A stretch of 64,000 bases of DNA from Fulvia fulva (lineage: Eukaryota > Ascomycota > Dothideomycetes > Mycosphaerellales > Mycosphaerellaceae): positions 3,286,001 through 3,350,000 of the forward strand of contig NC_063016.1 of the NCBI RefSeq assembly GCF_020509005.1, written 5' to 3'. Shown one piece after another: positions 1 to 10,065 of the stretch. Both the position numbers and the translations under genes were made by a program. The notes beneath the pieces are model-generated. The model had not been told where the DNA came from. It did no database searches and saw only the letters and a program-made list of their open reading frames with translations. Within the stretch, counting starts at the first letter, position 1; every line of letters starts with the position of its first letter.

Positions 1-554
1 AGAAGTTCGCCGAGAAGGCTTTGAAGTTGGAGGGACAAGATGAGTTGAAGGTGAAGGACGAAGTGAAGGCTGAGGACGATGTTGCCACTGCTGGCGCCGC
101 CAAGCGAAAGCGAGAAGCAGACGCCACAGGCCATCCAGAAACCGGGCTCGTGGAGCCTGAACAGAAGAGGTCAAAGGAGGAAGACCCGACAACCGAACCA
201 CCAGCGAAGATCGAGGAAGTACAAAATGCCAAAGACGATGGCAAAGAAGCACAGCCAGAGTCCGCCGACACAACGACACCAGCCGCAACCGAACGACCGC
301 CATGCCCAGCACCCGCTTGTCGCATACGCATGACTGTAACCTCCGGTTTCTACGTTCGCTCACTCTGTCAAGATCTCGGAGCGGCCGTTGGCTCACTGGG
401 CATGATGACCGACCTCGTACGAACGCGCCAATCCAACTTCGAGCTCGGCACAAATGTACTCTGGTACGACGAGCTGAAGCAGGGCGAAGACGTGTGGGGA
501 CCAAAGGTGAAGAAGTTGCTCGAAGAGTGGCAGGAGCACAAGGCAGCAAAGTAG
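1..554 (+). CDS. PUS4: tRNA pseudouridine synthase, Pus4/TruB family (3' end only)
   Basis: The window opens inside this gene, so the 5' end and start codon lie outside; the frame is open from base 3. What is visible is a long acidic Lys/Glu-rich low-complexity linker followed by the conserved C-terminal block with TSGFYVRSLCQDLG and a closing WYDELK segment. In TruB/Pus4 enzymes the motif SGFYIRSL..DLG belongs to the C-terminal part of the catalytic domain. The family makes pseudouridine 55 in the T-loop of tRNA, in nucleus and mitochondria in yeast. The charged insert in front of the final block is a common fungal elaboration. The stop is TAG at 552-554. The family call rests on the final 75 residues or so; the catalytic Asp domain is outside the window. 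Confidence 0.8.
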   Translation, partial: KFAEKALKLEGQDELKVKDEVKAEDDVATAGAAKRKREADATGHPETGLVEPEQKRSKEEDPTTEPPAKIEEVQNAKDDGKEAQPESADTTTPAATERPPCPAPACRIRMTVTSGFYVRSLCQDLGAAVGSLGMMTDLVRTRQSNFELGTNVLWYDELKQGEDVWGPKVKKLLEEWQEHKAAK

Positions 555-781
555 GACAAAGCTAATACAACCAAAAAGCAACATGCTGCGACTTATCCCA
601 TCCCTTTCTCTCGAAATTTTCTGCACAACCATGGCCATTACGTACGTAATCCTTGCCACCACTATCACTGACCGTCTGCCATCAGATGCACCTCCGTAGC
701 TCCCCGTTTCCATCCTTTCTGTGTAGTCCCCTAGCTACCTCCGTCCGTTGCGCTCCACAGATCTCCAACTCACCAAATCTC
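555..781. other. Intergenic, 3' of PUS4
   Basis: Pyrimidine-rich non-coding stretch between two convergent genes. It should hold both 3' UTRs. I see no other feature. Confidence 0.5.
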
Positions 782-1185
782 TCACGCTCCTACACGCTTC
801 GGCGGCTTCTTCCCAGGAACAGGGCGATTCCATAAATCACTACGTCTCTCAGCCACTGCATCTGCCAGTTCACCAGATGCCCCGGCGTCAAATGCAGGTA
901 ATGCGTCTCTACCTCCTATACTCCTCGGTCTTCCGGGAACAGGGCGCTTCCACAAATCGCTCCGTATATTAATTGCCATATCTTCCAGTCCAACAGATGG
1001 CCCGCCGTCAAGTGCAGGGGACACGTCTCTGGGCTCGAAGCGCCCCATGGCATCTGTTTGAGGTGTCAATAGCGGCATGCCGCATGGCGGTAGGTAATGG
1101 TGATCTTACCTGGTTGTACTGGTGCTGCAAGTGCTATTCCTGCTGCTGCAGCGTAAAGGGTGATGAAGATTTGTTGGAGCAGCAT
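782..1185 (-). CDS. Small secreted protein with two tandem repeats (possible Kex2-processed precursor)
   Basis: Two exons, 1185-1110 and 1053-782, with a 56-nt GT-AG intron (1109-1054) that joins in frame, giving about 115 residues. Exon 1 encodes a textbook signal peptide: Met, a hydrophobic core with an Ala run, and cleavage at ALA-APV. The mature part has no cysteine. It consists of two 35-residue repeats that align without gaps at roughly half identity, each starting RD and ending RSDLW-x-RPVPG. Dibasic KR and RR sites sit around the SDLW segment in both repeats. This is the layout of fungal Kex2-processed secreted repeat proteins (precursors of pheromone-like or ribosomally made cyclic peptides), but I recognise no known core peptide and see no DUF3328 or other maturase nearby. 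It could also be a plain secreted effector-like protein. I did not know this family. Confidence 0.7.
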
Positions 1186-3487
1186 GGTGTTTGAAAGCAT
1201 AAAGGTTGTTGCAGTGTTGAGGGCAGTGTGTAGATCTGATACTTACTTTGTCTGGAATGCTATTGGTATATATATTGTGAAAGATGCGATGCGTCGTCGG
1301 TGTTATGTTATTCGGCGTTGCTCGGTGTACCTCAAGCTGAGAGCTGCGCAAGGCTGCGTCTTCCAACACTAAGGGGCCCAGCTTTGTTGAACTCGTGTTT
1401 GGCCTTGCAGATATGTGTTGGACTCTGCAACCACTATGAAGAGGGACGCCATCGTGATTGGTGTGACCTATACCCGGATTCACACCATCTTCGCTTACTC
1501 CTTGCTAACGAGCAGCACGATGTGATAGCTGCGCCTGCAGAGTCATCATCAGGACATAGCTCTGTTGTGAGAGTTGAAGGACTTCAGCATGGTCATGCCA
1601 ACGTTCATCCGAGTGTGTGGTTCAAAGCCGCTTTGGCTCAAAGGGCAGTATGGAGTCCCGGCGCCCACAGCGGGAGCTGTAGGGGCAGCTTTGTTGCTGA
1701 ATGTCATTCGAGCTTCGAATGGCAACCATCTCCTTAGGGGATTCCAGATCCTGTAGGATGTATGTCGTCAGTGCGTCCTTGTGCCACGGCAGCAGAGCCA
1801 TCAGGGTATGTGCCATTGATTTGAAGGCTTGTAAGCTCAGGCTGGCCAAATGCCGCGGAGTACTGTCGCCAACATAGTAGCGCAGCGAAGGTATTTGCAC
1901 ACTTGCCTGAAGATGCTGCTCCGTTGGGAGGCACCTAGCTAGCGGCCAATGTTGTAGGCTTAGCAACCTGCTGGTCAGCCCATGGCTATAGTCGTCCGCA
2001 AGGTCTCCGATGATCCTCTCCGTCCGTGGCTGTCCTGTCTTTCGTCGATTTCAGAGCAATGTGTGACAATCGGCGCAGAGGAGCTGCGTGGTATCGTCGC
2101 TTGTTCTAAGGCGTCGCAAGGGCTGATCGAGGTTGAAGGCCAGTATGCAGCTTTGATTGGACTTGACTGGCCTCGTAAAGAGTGTGCTTGAGCAACATTG
2201 GCGCTGCGCACTTGTACTTTATCTGCGTCCAAGCCGACTAAAGGTACCTCATGATGTTTGGATCTGACGCTCGCGTCTGAACTCGTCGGAATTCGCGGAA
2301 ATGTGTGTGTTAGACGTGATGTTATTATTGCATGCGCACTCGAAGGCTCCGGCTGCCTGAGGAGTCTTTCAACCTCACCTCATCTCACCTCGTCATCTTG
2401 CAGTTTTTGTATTGCAGGCGGCTGATTGAGCGCCTAAGGTCAGGGCTCCTACTTACCGTGAGCACTCGTCTCGTTCATCTCCAGGACTGTTGTTCGATGG
2501 CTAGAGCTCGCAGCAGGGAACGGCCGTGGAATGTCCTTCTCACTCAAGTCGTAAGCCTTATCCAGGAGATGGCTGCCTCGTTCCGCTTGATGTTAACGAT
2601 CCCATGACTTGTGGACACTATGCCATGTCCAGCTGTTCATGGTTTCATTAGGCAGTACCTCCATACACAGCGTGTGCCCGGGTGCCATGTTCTCCGCCCT
2701 TCCTGTTCAGAGGGCGATGGAGGAGTGTCGTTGCGCTTGATGTCTTGGCTGCGAAGTCTGGCCCGCTATAGCCGCGACATAGGCAAGATCATGAGAACAA
2801 GTGACACACGCCGCCTAATGTGTCGATACTGCCGAAAATGACACCAGGTTGGTTGGTGATGAAAGTGAGAGAGCAGACACGTCGACACGGCCGCCAAGTC
2901 GGCCCGCGAGGCCGTCGACAGCACCAGAATGGAATTGCAAACGCTTTTTGCGATGGTTCGCTTCAAGGCTTTGCAAACTCATGCAGCGTCTACGTAATAT
3001 AGGTCGACGTTCCGCCCTCTATCTATCACGAGTCTCTTCGCCGAGACATCGACACGCAAGCAGCACGGCGAGTCCAAGGAAAGAATGCACACACGAAGCC
3101 GCCTTTCCCGCCGTTGTGGGAACCTCTCGGTCGTAAAGCGACCAATGGCCAACCAGGAGTGCATTGGCAACATGCAAAAAGCAACACTAGCAGTGATGAC
3201 TGCTCAATCGGTGCCTGCATCGTTCGTCTGGTTCAGCCCTACGACCAATGAACTTCTTACGTACCTGACGATCTCGTTAGCAAGCGATGCAACGTGATCA
3301 CGCATGCCATTCCTGCATGCTTGGCCAAAAGTCCGGCAAGGGCCTCACATTAGTACCAGTGACACAATAGCTGAAGACTTCGGCCTAACATATTTATGTA
3401 CTTCTTCCCTCGCATTGTACGGTTTGTAATAATCACGGTACACCGCTCCACCTCACACGAACATCACTCGCTACAAGCTCCCCCGAT
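1186..3487. other. Long intergenic region without a convincing gene
   Basis: Several short open frames exist on both strands, but none has consistent codon bias, a recognisable motif or credible splice partners. The first part (1186-1300) should hold the promoter of the minus-strand secreted protein. I see no tRNA or mobile element here. Confidence 0.4.
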
Positions 3488-3525
3488 CACCACCACCACC
3501 ACCACCACCACCACCACCACCACCA
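3488..3525 (+). repeat. (CAC)n microsatellite
   Basis: Uninterrupted CAC/ACC triplets, about 12 copies, ending just upstream of the ATG of the Ser-rich gene. It probably lies in that gene's promoter or 5' UTR. Confidence 0.95.
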
Positions 3526-3558
3526 ATAGCCCACTTCGGAAGAATCCTCACCACGCGA

Positions 3559-4316
3559 ATGAGTTCATCCAGCCAAAACAACACCGCTCGCCCATCACTG
3601 GACAGCAATGCCAGCTTCTCCGAGAAGCCTAACAACAAGATGCGTCCCGCTAGCCGCTCCAGCACTTCCAGCTCGATGGACATCGAGATGAAGCAGATGC
3701 GTGTGTCGACTGAATCTTCCATATCATCAGCAAGACCCCAGTCCTCACAGAAGGCACACTCTCCGAAGCCAAAGCAGAAGCAGCGCGCACAAAGCACCAC
3801 GACCACCTTCTCAGATGTGGGGCGTCACAGCAACCAGTGGCTCTTCAACAACGTCAGCCTCACTGATTGCGTAAAAACATTATTTGAGCGATGAGAACCA
3901 GCCGATGACCGGAGCAAACCCAGCAAAGGTCATCGACCACGCAGTATCGAGCCACGCCAACAGAGCGTGCCGCTAGATCCTCAGCACGAGGACAACATCA
4001 AGTTTCTTTCGAGGGACACGCCGAGATCGTTCACGGATTCGACGACAGCGTCCGGAGACAGTGGTCTGACATCGTCGAGTTCGAGGAGCGAAGTATCAAG
4101 TGGAACGTCGGCCAGTGGCTCAACGATCGCCAGGAGGAAGCCAGGACCTGGATGGAGGAGAGTTTTCGCCGGTATACCCAAGCCGAGTGCCAACAGAAGA
4201 GCAGACGAGTGAGGAGTGAGGATGAATTGGAATTTTGTTCACACCATGATACCCATGTTTTGCGATACCCGCGCAGCTGGTCTGCCAGGCAGTACGATGA
4301 GAAGGATCAGCGGTGA
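3559..4316 (+). CDS. Ser-rich protein with C-terminal GRHSNQWLF motif; two alternative forms
   Basis: The first frame from ATG 3559 runs to TGA 3892-3894 and gives 111 residues: a Ser/Thr/Lys-rich disordered part, then DVGRHSNQWLFNNVSLTD and VKTLFER at the very end. I recall such a GRHS-x-x-WLF...VK-x-LF block from small fungal hypothetical proteins, so the short form may be the real product. However, a possible intron (3871-3923, GTAAAA...CCCAG, 53 nt) removes the stop. It joins the gene to an exon with good fungal codon bias, open to TGA 4314-4316 and rich in Trp, Glu and Arg. That would give about 234 residues. A third frame, in phase with the first, is also open over 3895-4212 but has poor codon use. 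No function is assigned. The end coordinate given is that of the spliced form. Confidence 0.5.
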
Positions 4317-5154
4317 GGAGTGAGAAGCAGTGGAGGGGTTCCAGCAGACGGTGCTTGGGCAGCAATGATGGGAGACCAGCAATCTCTCACGGGGCACGGA
4401 AATCGATAGGTCAAGTTCAGGGCCAGGTCGACACGTTCAGGAGGTAGAAGACAGTAATGTATGCAGCTGACAGAGACATACGGTCTCTTGCTGAAGGGAG
4501 CGTTGCATTTCAGTCGCAAAAGCCAGCCTGTCAATGCCGATGTTCCTCCATTCGCGAGCACGATGAAAAGCAGCTAGCCAGAGATCTGTGCACCTCATGA
4601 AGTTCTCGACTCTCCATGTGTGGATCCCGTTTCCACACTCTCCACCGCCACCACTCCATACTCCACCCTGCGTCGAGTCACTTGTGCGTGCCATTGATAA
4701 TCAGTGAAGGGGTGTCCAAGTCTGCGACTGAAGTTGGTGCTGCGGTGAACATTCATCTTCGAAGCCGAGATCGAAGTCGAAGCCCGCCATCGCCCTCATC
4801 CTTCAGAGTTCACAGCACAAGCGAGAAAAGCTTATTCTTCTTCACGAAAAGTCAAAAGGGACCACTCGCGCGTAGTCATGTCGACACACCAGCAATATGC
4901 GCCGGTGACAGTACGTGAGAAGATATACGCGCATCACGACACCATCTCGCAATTTTGACAGAAAGTGTAGGGCAACCGCAAGTATCTCGCACAGCACCGT
5001 CCAAGCGTGCACACCGGTACGTAATTGCATATGTGACGCTCACGCAGCAGGATTAGCATTGGCAGCGGTCTCGGCGGCACAGCAAAATCGTCGTTGCACA
5101 CAACAGAATCGTGTTGACAACGAAGTAGAATTCTCCGAACCATACCTATCTGGC
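4317..5154. other. Intergenic / ADE13 5' region
   Basis: No independent gene seen. A short in-frame peptide start (ATG 4878) is followed at 4911 by a strong donor, GTACGTGAG. This may be a 5' exon of ADE13; several acceptors between 5082 and 5200 could receive it. Confidence 0.4.
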
Positions 5155-6732
5155 ATGATGACCTCCCTCGGTGCTGTTGATCATGACACCTACCAGAACC
5201 CGCTTAACAGCAGGTACTGCAGCCGCGAGATGAAGTACATCTTCTCCCCACGAAATCGGTTCAGTACCTGGCGACAGCTTTGGGTCTACCTTGCCGAATC
5301 CGAGAAGGAGCTAGGCTTGCCCATCTCTGACGAGGCCATCACACAGCTCAAGGCTCATGTTCGGATCGAAGACGATGAGTTCGGCGCTGCTGCTACGGAA
5401 GAAAAGCGTCGCCGTCATGATGTGATGGCACATGTCCACACTTACGGCCTAGTCGCGCCAGAGGCCGCTGGTATCATACACTGGGGCGCGACTTCATGCT
5501 ACGTGACAGACAACGCAGATCTGATCTTCCTGAGAAACGCACTGAACTTGGTGCTCCCTAAGCTCGCAGCTGTGATACAGCGTCTTGCTGCTTTCGCTAT
5601 CGAGTACAAAGATCTGCCATGTCTTGGCTACACCCACGGCCAACCTGCACAGCTCGTGACTGTTGGCAAGCGCGCCAGTCTGTGGGTCACCGATCTTCTG
5701 CGCAACCTTCGCAACCTGGAGCAGCAGCGAGATGAGATCATGCACTCCTTCCGTGGCGTCAAGGGTACGACCGGTACTCAGGCCAGCTTTCTCGCTATCT
5801 TCAAAGGCAAGCATGAGCTGGTCGAGAAGCTAGACGAGCTTGTCACACAGAGAGCAGGCTTCGCTGAGGCAGAGATTTCCACCAGCCAAACATACTCCCG
5901 GCTAATCGATGTGGACGTGCTGCACGCACTGGGCTCCTTCGGCTGTGCCTGCGAGCGCATAGGCAGTGACATTCGCCACCTGGCTATGTTCAAGGAGATC
6001 GAGGAACCCTTCGAGGCTGACCAGATCGGCTCGAGCGCAATGGCGTACAAGCGAAATCCAATGCGATCCGAGCGACTCTGTTCACTAGGAAGGAAGCTTC
6101 GCAACTTCAGCCCAGATGCTGAGCAGACTTATGCTAGCCAGTGGCTTGAGCGAAGCTTGGACGACTCTGCCATCCGACGTCTTGCTCTTCCCGAGTCTTT
6201 CCTGAGCGCTGATGCTTGCTTGATCTTGGTGTGTTGTGATGGACTTCTTCATAGCACCACTCACTGACATTGACTTACAGCTCAACAACATCTCCAATGG
6301 TCTCGTCGTCAACAAGGCTGTCATCAACCAGCGCATCGAAGCAGAGATCCCGTTTATGGCTACTGAGAACGTCATCATGGCCATGGTCGACAAGGGCAAG
6401 TCGCGACAGGAAGTGCACGAAGAAATCCGGTATGTGTACTCACCCGTTCAGTGACCATGATGAATCATCTGACTCGCTCTAGTGTCCTCTCTCACCAGGC
6501 CGGAGCTGTGGTGAAGCAAGAGGGCAAGCCAAACGACCTCATCGACCGGATACGAAACAACGACTACTTCGAGCCAATCCTGCCTGAGCTGGACACCCTT
6601 CTTGACCCTGCCACCTTCATCGGTCGTTGCCCTGAGCTGGTGCAGAAGCTCGTGGCCACCAAGGTCAAGCCTGCACTCGAGCCATACTCGGATGCTCTCA
6701 AGGACGCCAAGGTTGCAGAACTGAGCGTCTAA
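5155..6732 (+). CDS. ADE13: Adenylosuccinate lyase
   Basis: Purine synthesis enzyme that removes fumarate from SAICAR and from adenylosuccinate; cytosolic homotetramer of the fumarase/aspartase superfamily. Exons 5155-6228, 6281-6429 and 6483-6732 give about 490 residues, the normal length. Motifs: [10 protein letters not shown] near the N-terminus, [21 protein letters not shown] with the conserved His, and the superfamily signature [12 protein letters not shown] around residues 292-303. After the second intron the chain continues [15 protein letters not shown], as expected. The introns are 52 and 53 nt; the second has CTGAC just before its CTCTAG acceptor. The start is uncertain: ATG 5155 or 5158 is followed directly by the conserved HDTYQNPL block, while an upstream exon at 4878-4910 with a good donor may add or replace a few residues. 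Nothing is broken in the body of the gene. Confidence 0.93.
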
Positions 6733-6927
6733 TCACGTCCGAAGCTTTCTGGAATCCTCTCTGACCATGGAAAGACTGACCAAAACTCGCAATATCCCAA
6801 GGTTTTGACATGCCTTTTCGCCGCAACTGTAGATATGCCTTTAATCCTTCGAATGCCTGACTCCTTTCCGTTTCCATCACACTCTATAGTCTCCAGCTTT
6901 CATTCTGTCGTCGCCATGATCTCCACC
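6733..6927. other. Convergent 3' ends
   Basis: Short spacer between ADE13 (plus) and the DUF4267 gene (minus). Nothing else seen. Confidence 0.5.
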
Positions 6928-7395
6928 CTACGAGAAGAACTTATCCTCCCTCTTCCAATACAACAGCGACCCTCCAATCAAAACCGAATTCACCACGCCA
7001 ATCGCATGGAAAGCCACCACATCCTTCAACCCATACCAATTCACCACAAACGCATCTGCCAACGTCGTAATCACCCCGGACGCAATCGCAATCCCCAGCG
7101 CAGTCCGATCTCTCGTATACAGCGCGAATGTCAAGATCAGAACTCCATTCTGAACGTTACGCGCAGCGATGAGCTGAGAGAGTGCACGCTGTGTCTTTTG
7201 TGTGGTGGTCAGGTTTGCAGAGGCGGCTTGGGGCGCGTCGATGGGGAGGCCTAGGCCCCTGGAGAACTCGACGGGGCCGGTGATGCCTGCGAGGCCGAAG
7301 ATGGAGACTTCGGCGAGGCCGAGCAGGATGGCGAGGCATTCGGCGGGTGGGGGGAGGTATTGGAAGGTTGTGGTGGAGGTGAGGCGTGAGGCCAT
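6928..7395 (-). CDS. DUF4267-like small integral membrane protein
   Basis: Single exon, 155 residues, no intron needed. The chain begins MASRLTSTTTFQYLPPPAEC and has about four hydrophobic segments (around residues 20-42, 77-97, 102-120 and 127-148), with the short motif ARN between the first pair. This matches fungal DUF4267 proteins, small four-helix membrane proteins of unknown role. The start is the first Met, and the codon bias holds from there. It is convergent with ADE13 and divergent from the N-acetyltransferase gene. No catalytic residues can be named. Confidence 0.75.
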   Translation of the reverse strand: MASRLTSTTTFQYLPPPAECLAILLGLAEVSIFGLAGITGPVEFSRGLGLPIDAPQAASANLTTTQKTQRALSQLIAARNVQNGVLILTFALYTRDRTALGIAIASGVITTLADAFVVNWYGLKDVVAFHAIGVVNSVLIGGSLLYWKREDKFFS

Positions 7396-8016
7396 GTTAG
7401 AGGGGTATTTGTGGGGGTTGAGGATGGTGTGAGGGTGGTTGTGTTAGGAGGAAGATGTGTATGGAGCTTGGGGAGGTAGATGTAGATGTAGCAGTTGTCG
7501 CGACATGAATCGTGATGACGATGGCGGCCCCTCCACGCGAGACCCGATCGGGATCTGGCGACTGAACAGCCTGGAGCTGTTCCCCTGTCTCTACATGTAT
7601 GTATTCTGCCCAGCCCACGACTTTCACTGTCCTTCCGTCCTGACTGCGGACTCTCTTCAAAGGTAGCCATCCTCGACATGGGACTCTTCGCATTGACGCG
7701 AGTTTGAAGCGACAATTGCCGGCAGCACTTTCGCCGTATCGGCATTAGGCGCCGTAACGGCATACTGTACCGTTTGTAGGTGGGTCATTTGATCAGTGGT
7801 AGGCGTGTGTCAAGCTTTTCTTCAATTCCATATCGCTCGAATCTTTGACCAGTGCGCGCAGAAACAGTAGAGATACGTGGCAAGGCAATCGTCCCCATCT
7901 TGAAGACACTGAAGGCTGGCCATCAGCGGAGACGCTTGCAAGAGGAACAGTGTCACCAGAGCTTGGTATATCTTCGAAAACATCGACACTGTGCCATACG
8001 TCTTGAAGAGCTCAAT
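7396..8016. other. Divergent promoter region
   Basis: About 620 bp between the DUF4267 gene (minus) and the N-acetyltransferase gene (plus). Open frames here lack codon bias. It probably holds both promoters. Confidence 0.4.
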
Positions 8017-9060
8017 ATGGCCCTCCGCCACACATACAGTCCGGACGAACTTGAGGTTAGCAGACAGTCCATCACGGCCACGTTCACGATACTGATGATA
8101 CTGTAGGAGTACTTCAACCGGATCAGCCTTCCCTACACCCGACGTGTCTACCATGTTTCAAGACTATCAGACAAGGAACAACTAGACTTCCTAAACCTCC
8201 TCCAAAAGCACCACATCTGCAAAGTCCCCTGGGAGAACCTCATCCAACACTACTCTTGGCACCGCGTAGTCAACGTGAAACCCAAGCACCTCTTCAGCAA
8301 GATTGTCCGCCAACAAGGCCGTGGCGGCTACTGTATGGAAGTCAACTACTTCTACCATCTGATCCTCTACAGTCTTGGCTTCAATGTCTACATGTGCGGT
8401 TCCCGCATCTTTAGCCCAGGCAGCAACACCTTCGGCGGCTGGACCCACGTTGTCAACCTCGTAACAGTCGGCGAACAAAAGTACCTCCTCAACGGCGGTT
8501 TTGGCGGCAACGGACCTCCTTGCCCAGTGCCTCTAGCCCACGATGAGATTCAATCCCAAATCGCCCCAGCAGAAATGCGACTCCTCCACGCCCCAATCCC
8601 CGAAAATCTCAACCAATCCCGCAAACTCTGGATCTTCCAATCCCGCTACGATCCCTCATCCGACTGGTCAACATGCTACTGCTTCCCCGACTTCGAGTTC
8701 ACCCCAGCCGACATCACCTCAATGAACTTCGCCCCCTCCCACTCGCCCCACTCCTTCTTCACCCACAAAGTCGTAGCCGTCCGCTTCAGCACCGAGCGTG
8801 AAATCAACGGACCCCAAGGCCCCGGCTCCCCGGACGAAGCAGCACTAGCGAGCCCCATCGACGGCGCCATCACCTTGAACCACGACGTCCTGACATGGAG
8901 ACGGAAGGGGCGCAAGGTGGTAGAGTGGCCGCTGCGGAGCGAGGAGGAGAGATTGCATGCGCTGGAGATGTTCTTCGGTACAACGCTGAGCGAGGAGGAG
9001 AGGGAGGCGATTCTTGATACTGCAGCCATGGTTGGGGCGCGGGTGATGGATCATGCGTGA
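8017..9060 (+). CDS. Arylamine N-acetyltransferase-like protein with altered triad
   Basis: Exon 8017-8055 (MALRHTYSPDELE), a 51-nt intron (8056-8106, GTTAGC...CTGTAG) and exon 8107-9060 give about 330 residues, usual for fungal NATs. These cytosolic enzymes move acetyl (or malonyl, propionyl) groups from CoA to aromatic amines through a Cys-His-Asp triad. Here the nucleophile is present in RGGYCMEVN (Cys89) and the His in GWTHVVNLV (His127). The segment that is normally VDVGFGG reads LNGGFGG, so the Asp is replaced by Asn142. The N-terminal helix block (YFNRI, then VPWENL) is conserved. Otherwise the reading frame is intact. It may be catalytically weak, have changed chemistry, or be a non-enzymatic relative. 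Confidence 0.85.
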
Positions 9061-10065
9061 GGTACTGTCTGTCTGTAGGGAGCAGCCGCGTGGACCTTGC
9101 GGTCCCGGGCAGATGCAATGCGGCGATGGTTGCGCTGTCATGCTCGCGTACGTGCATGGACGTGTCGGCACTGCAGCAGTGGTGTACACGTGGCGATGGT
9201 AGGGCGGTTGTTCACGGGGTTTCGTGCATGGACGTTCTTCAGCATGGCCGGCCTGCCATGGCCACATCCGCTGGTTAGGACTCGTCGTAGATTGACGATG
9301 ACGGTTCCACGTGGAATGAGTCTGCAGTGCAATCTCACTATCATGAGCATACGACCAGTCCCTGGCTTTCCATCTCGTTCCTCTCTCACATCAGAGCCAT
9401 GCTGCTGTATATCCTTCAGACTGGCATAACATTCACGCGCTAACCGCGTCAGAGCTCATTGCTCATGTACTGGCGTAGATCATGTTTCAGACTGCGGAGC
9501 AGTTATACATAAAATCATTCGTCTCCATCATCGTGCACCTTCCAACGATACTCCGCTCCAATGCTTTTAAACACAATGCCAAACATCGTAGGCCCAGGTC
9601 CGGGAAAGCAGAATTAGGGTGTTCTCCAAGCCTGCAAGGGGTATACTGAACGTATGCTATGCCGATCCGTGGTATAGAAGGGTAGGTCCGTTTGAAAAGG
9701 ACCACTCCGGTGGATGGCAAGTCACCAAAACGCCACGCTGAAAAGTCCGCGCTGTAATGTGGTAATGCTTCCGGCAAGGTTGTAAAGGTCGTGCCGCGTG
9801 TTTCAAGTCAATCATGGGGAGCTACTGTCCTGGTGTAGTACTCAAGCTCCAGTCACAGGCATCATGATACATGTTAACAGGTGACATCACCATTGGCTGA
9901 GCTCCACTGGCGCCCGGTGTGAGCAGAGATGGCATGCTCCAAACCAAGCAGAAGGCTGCGGTTGGATCCAAGGAACTCGCGAGAGTATAGCATATCCAAA
10001 GGGATCCAGACAATGGCAATGCGCCAGTTGGGCCGTTTCCTGATTTCATGCCATGTGGTAGTTGT
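9061..10065. other. Intergenic, no gene seen
   Basis: Convergent 3' ends of the NAT gene and the RfeG-like gene. Short frames only, without codon bias. Confidence 0.4.

Noticed and set aside
782..1078. Ustiloxin-type RiPP cluster
   Set aside because: The repeat precursor is suggestive, but no DUF3328 (UstY) protein, tyrosinase or peptidase lies beside it in this window, so the cluster claim is not supported.
3967..4212. Ser/Thr-rich frame in phase with the 3559 gene after its TGA
   Set aside because: Codon bias is poor (tcg, acg, aca) while the neighbouring frame over the same DNA has strong bias, so this is probably a shadow.
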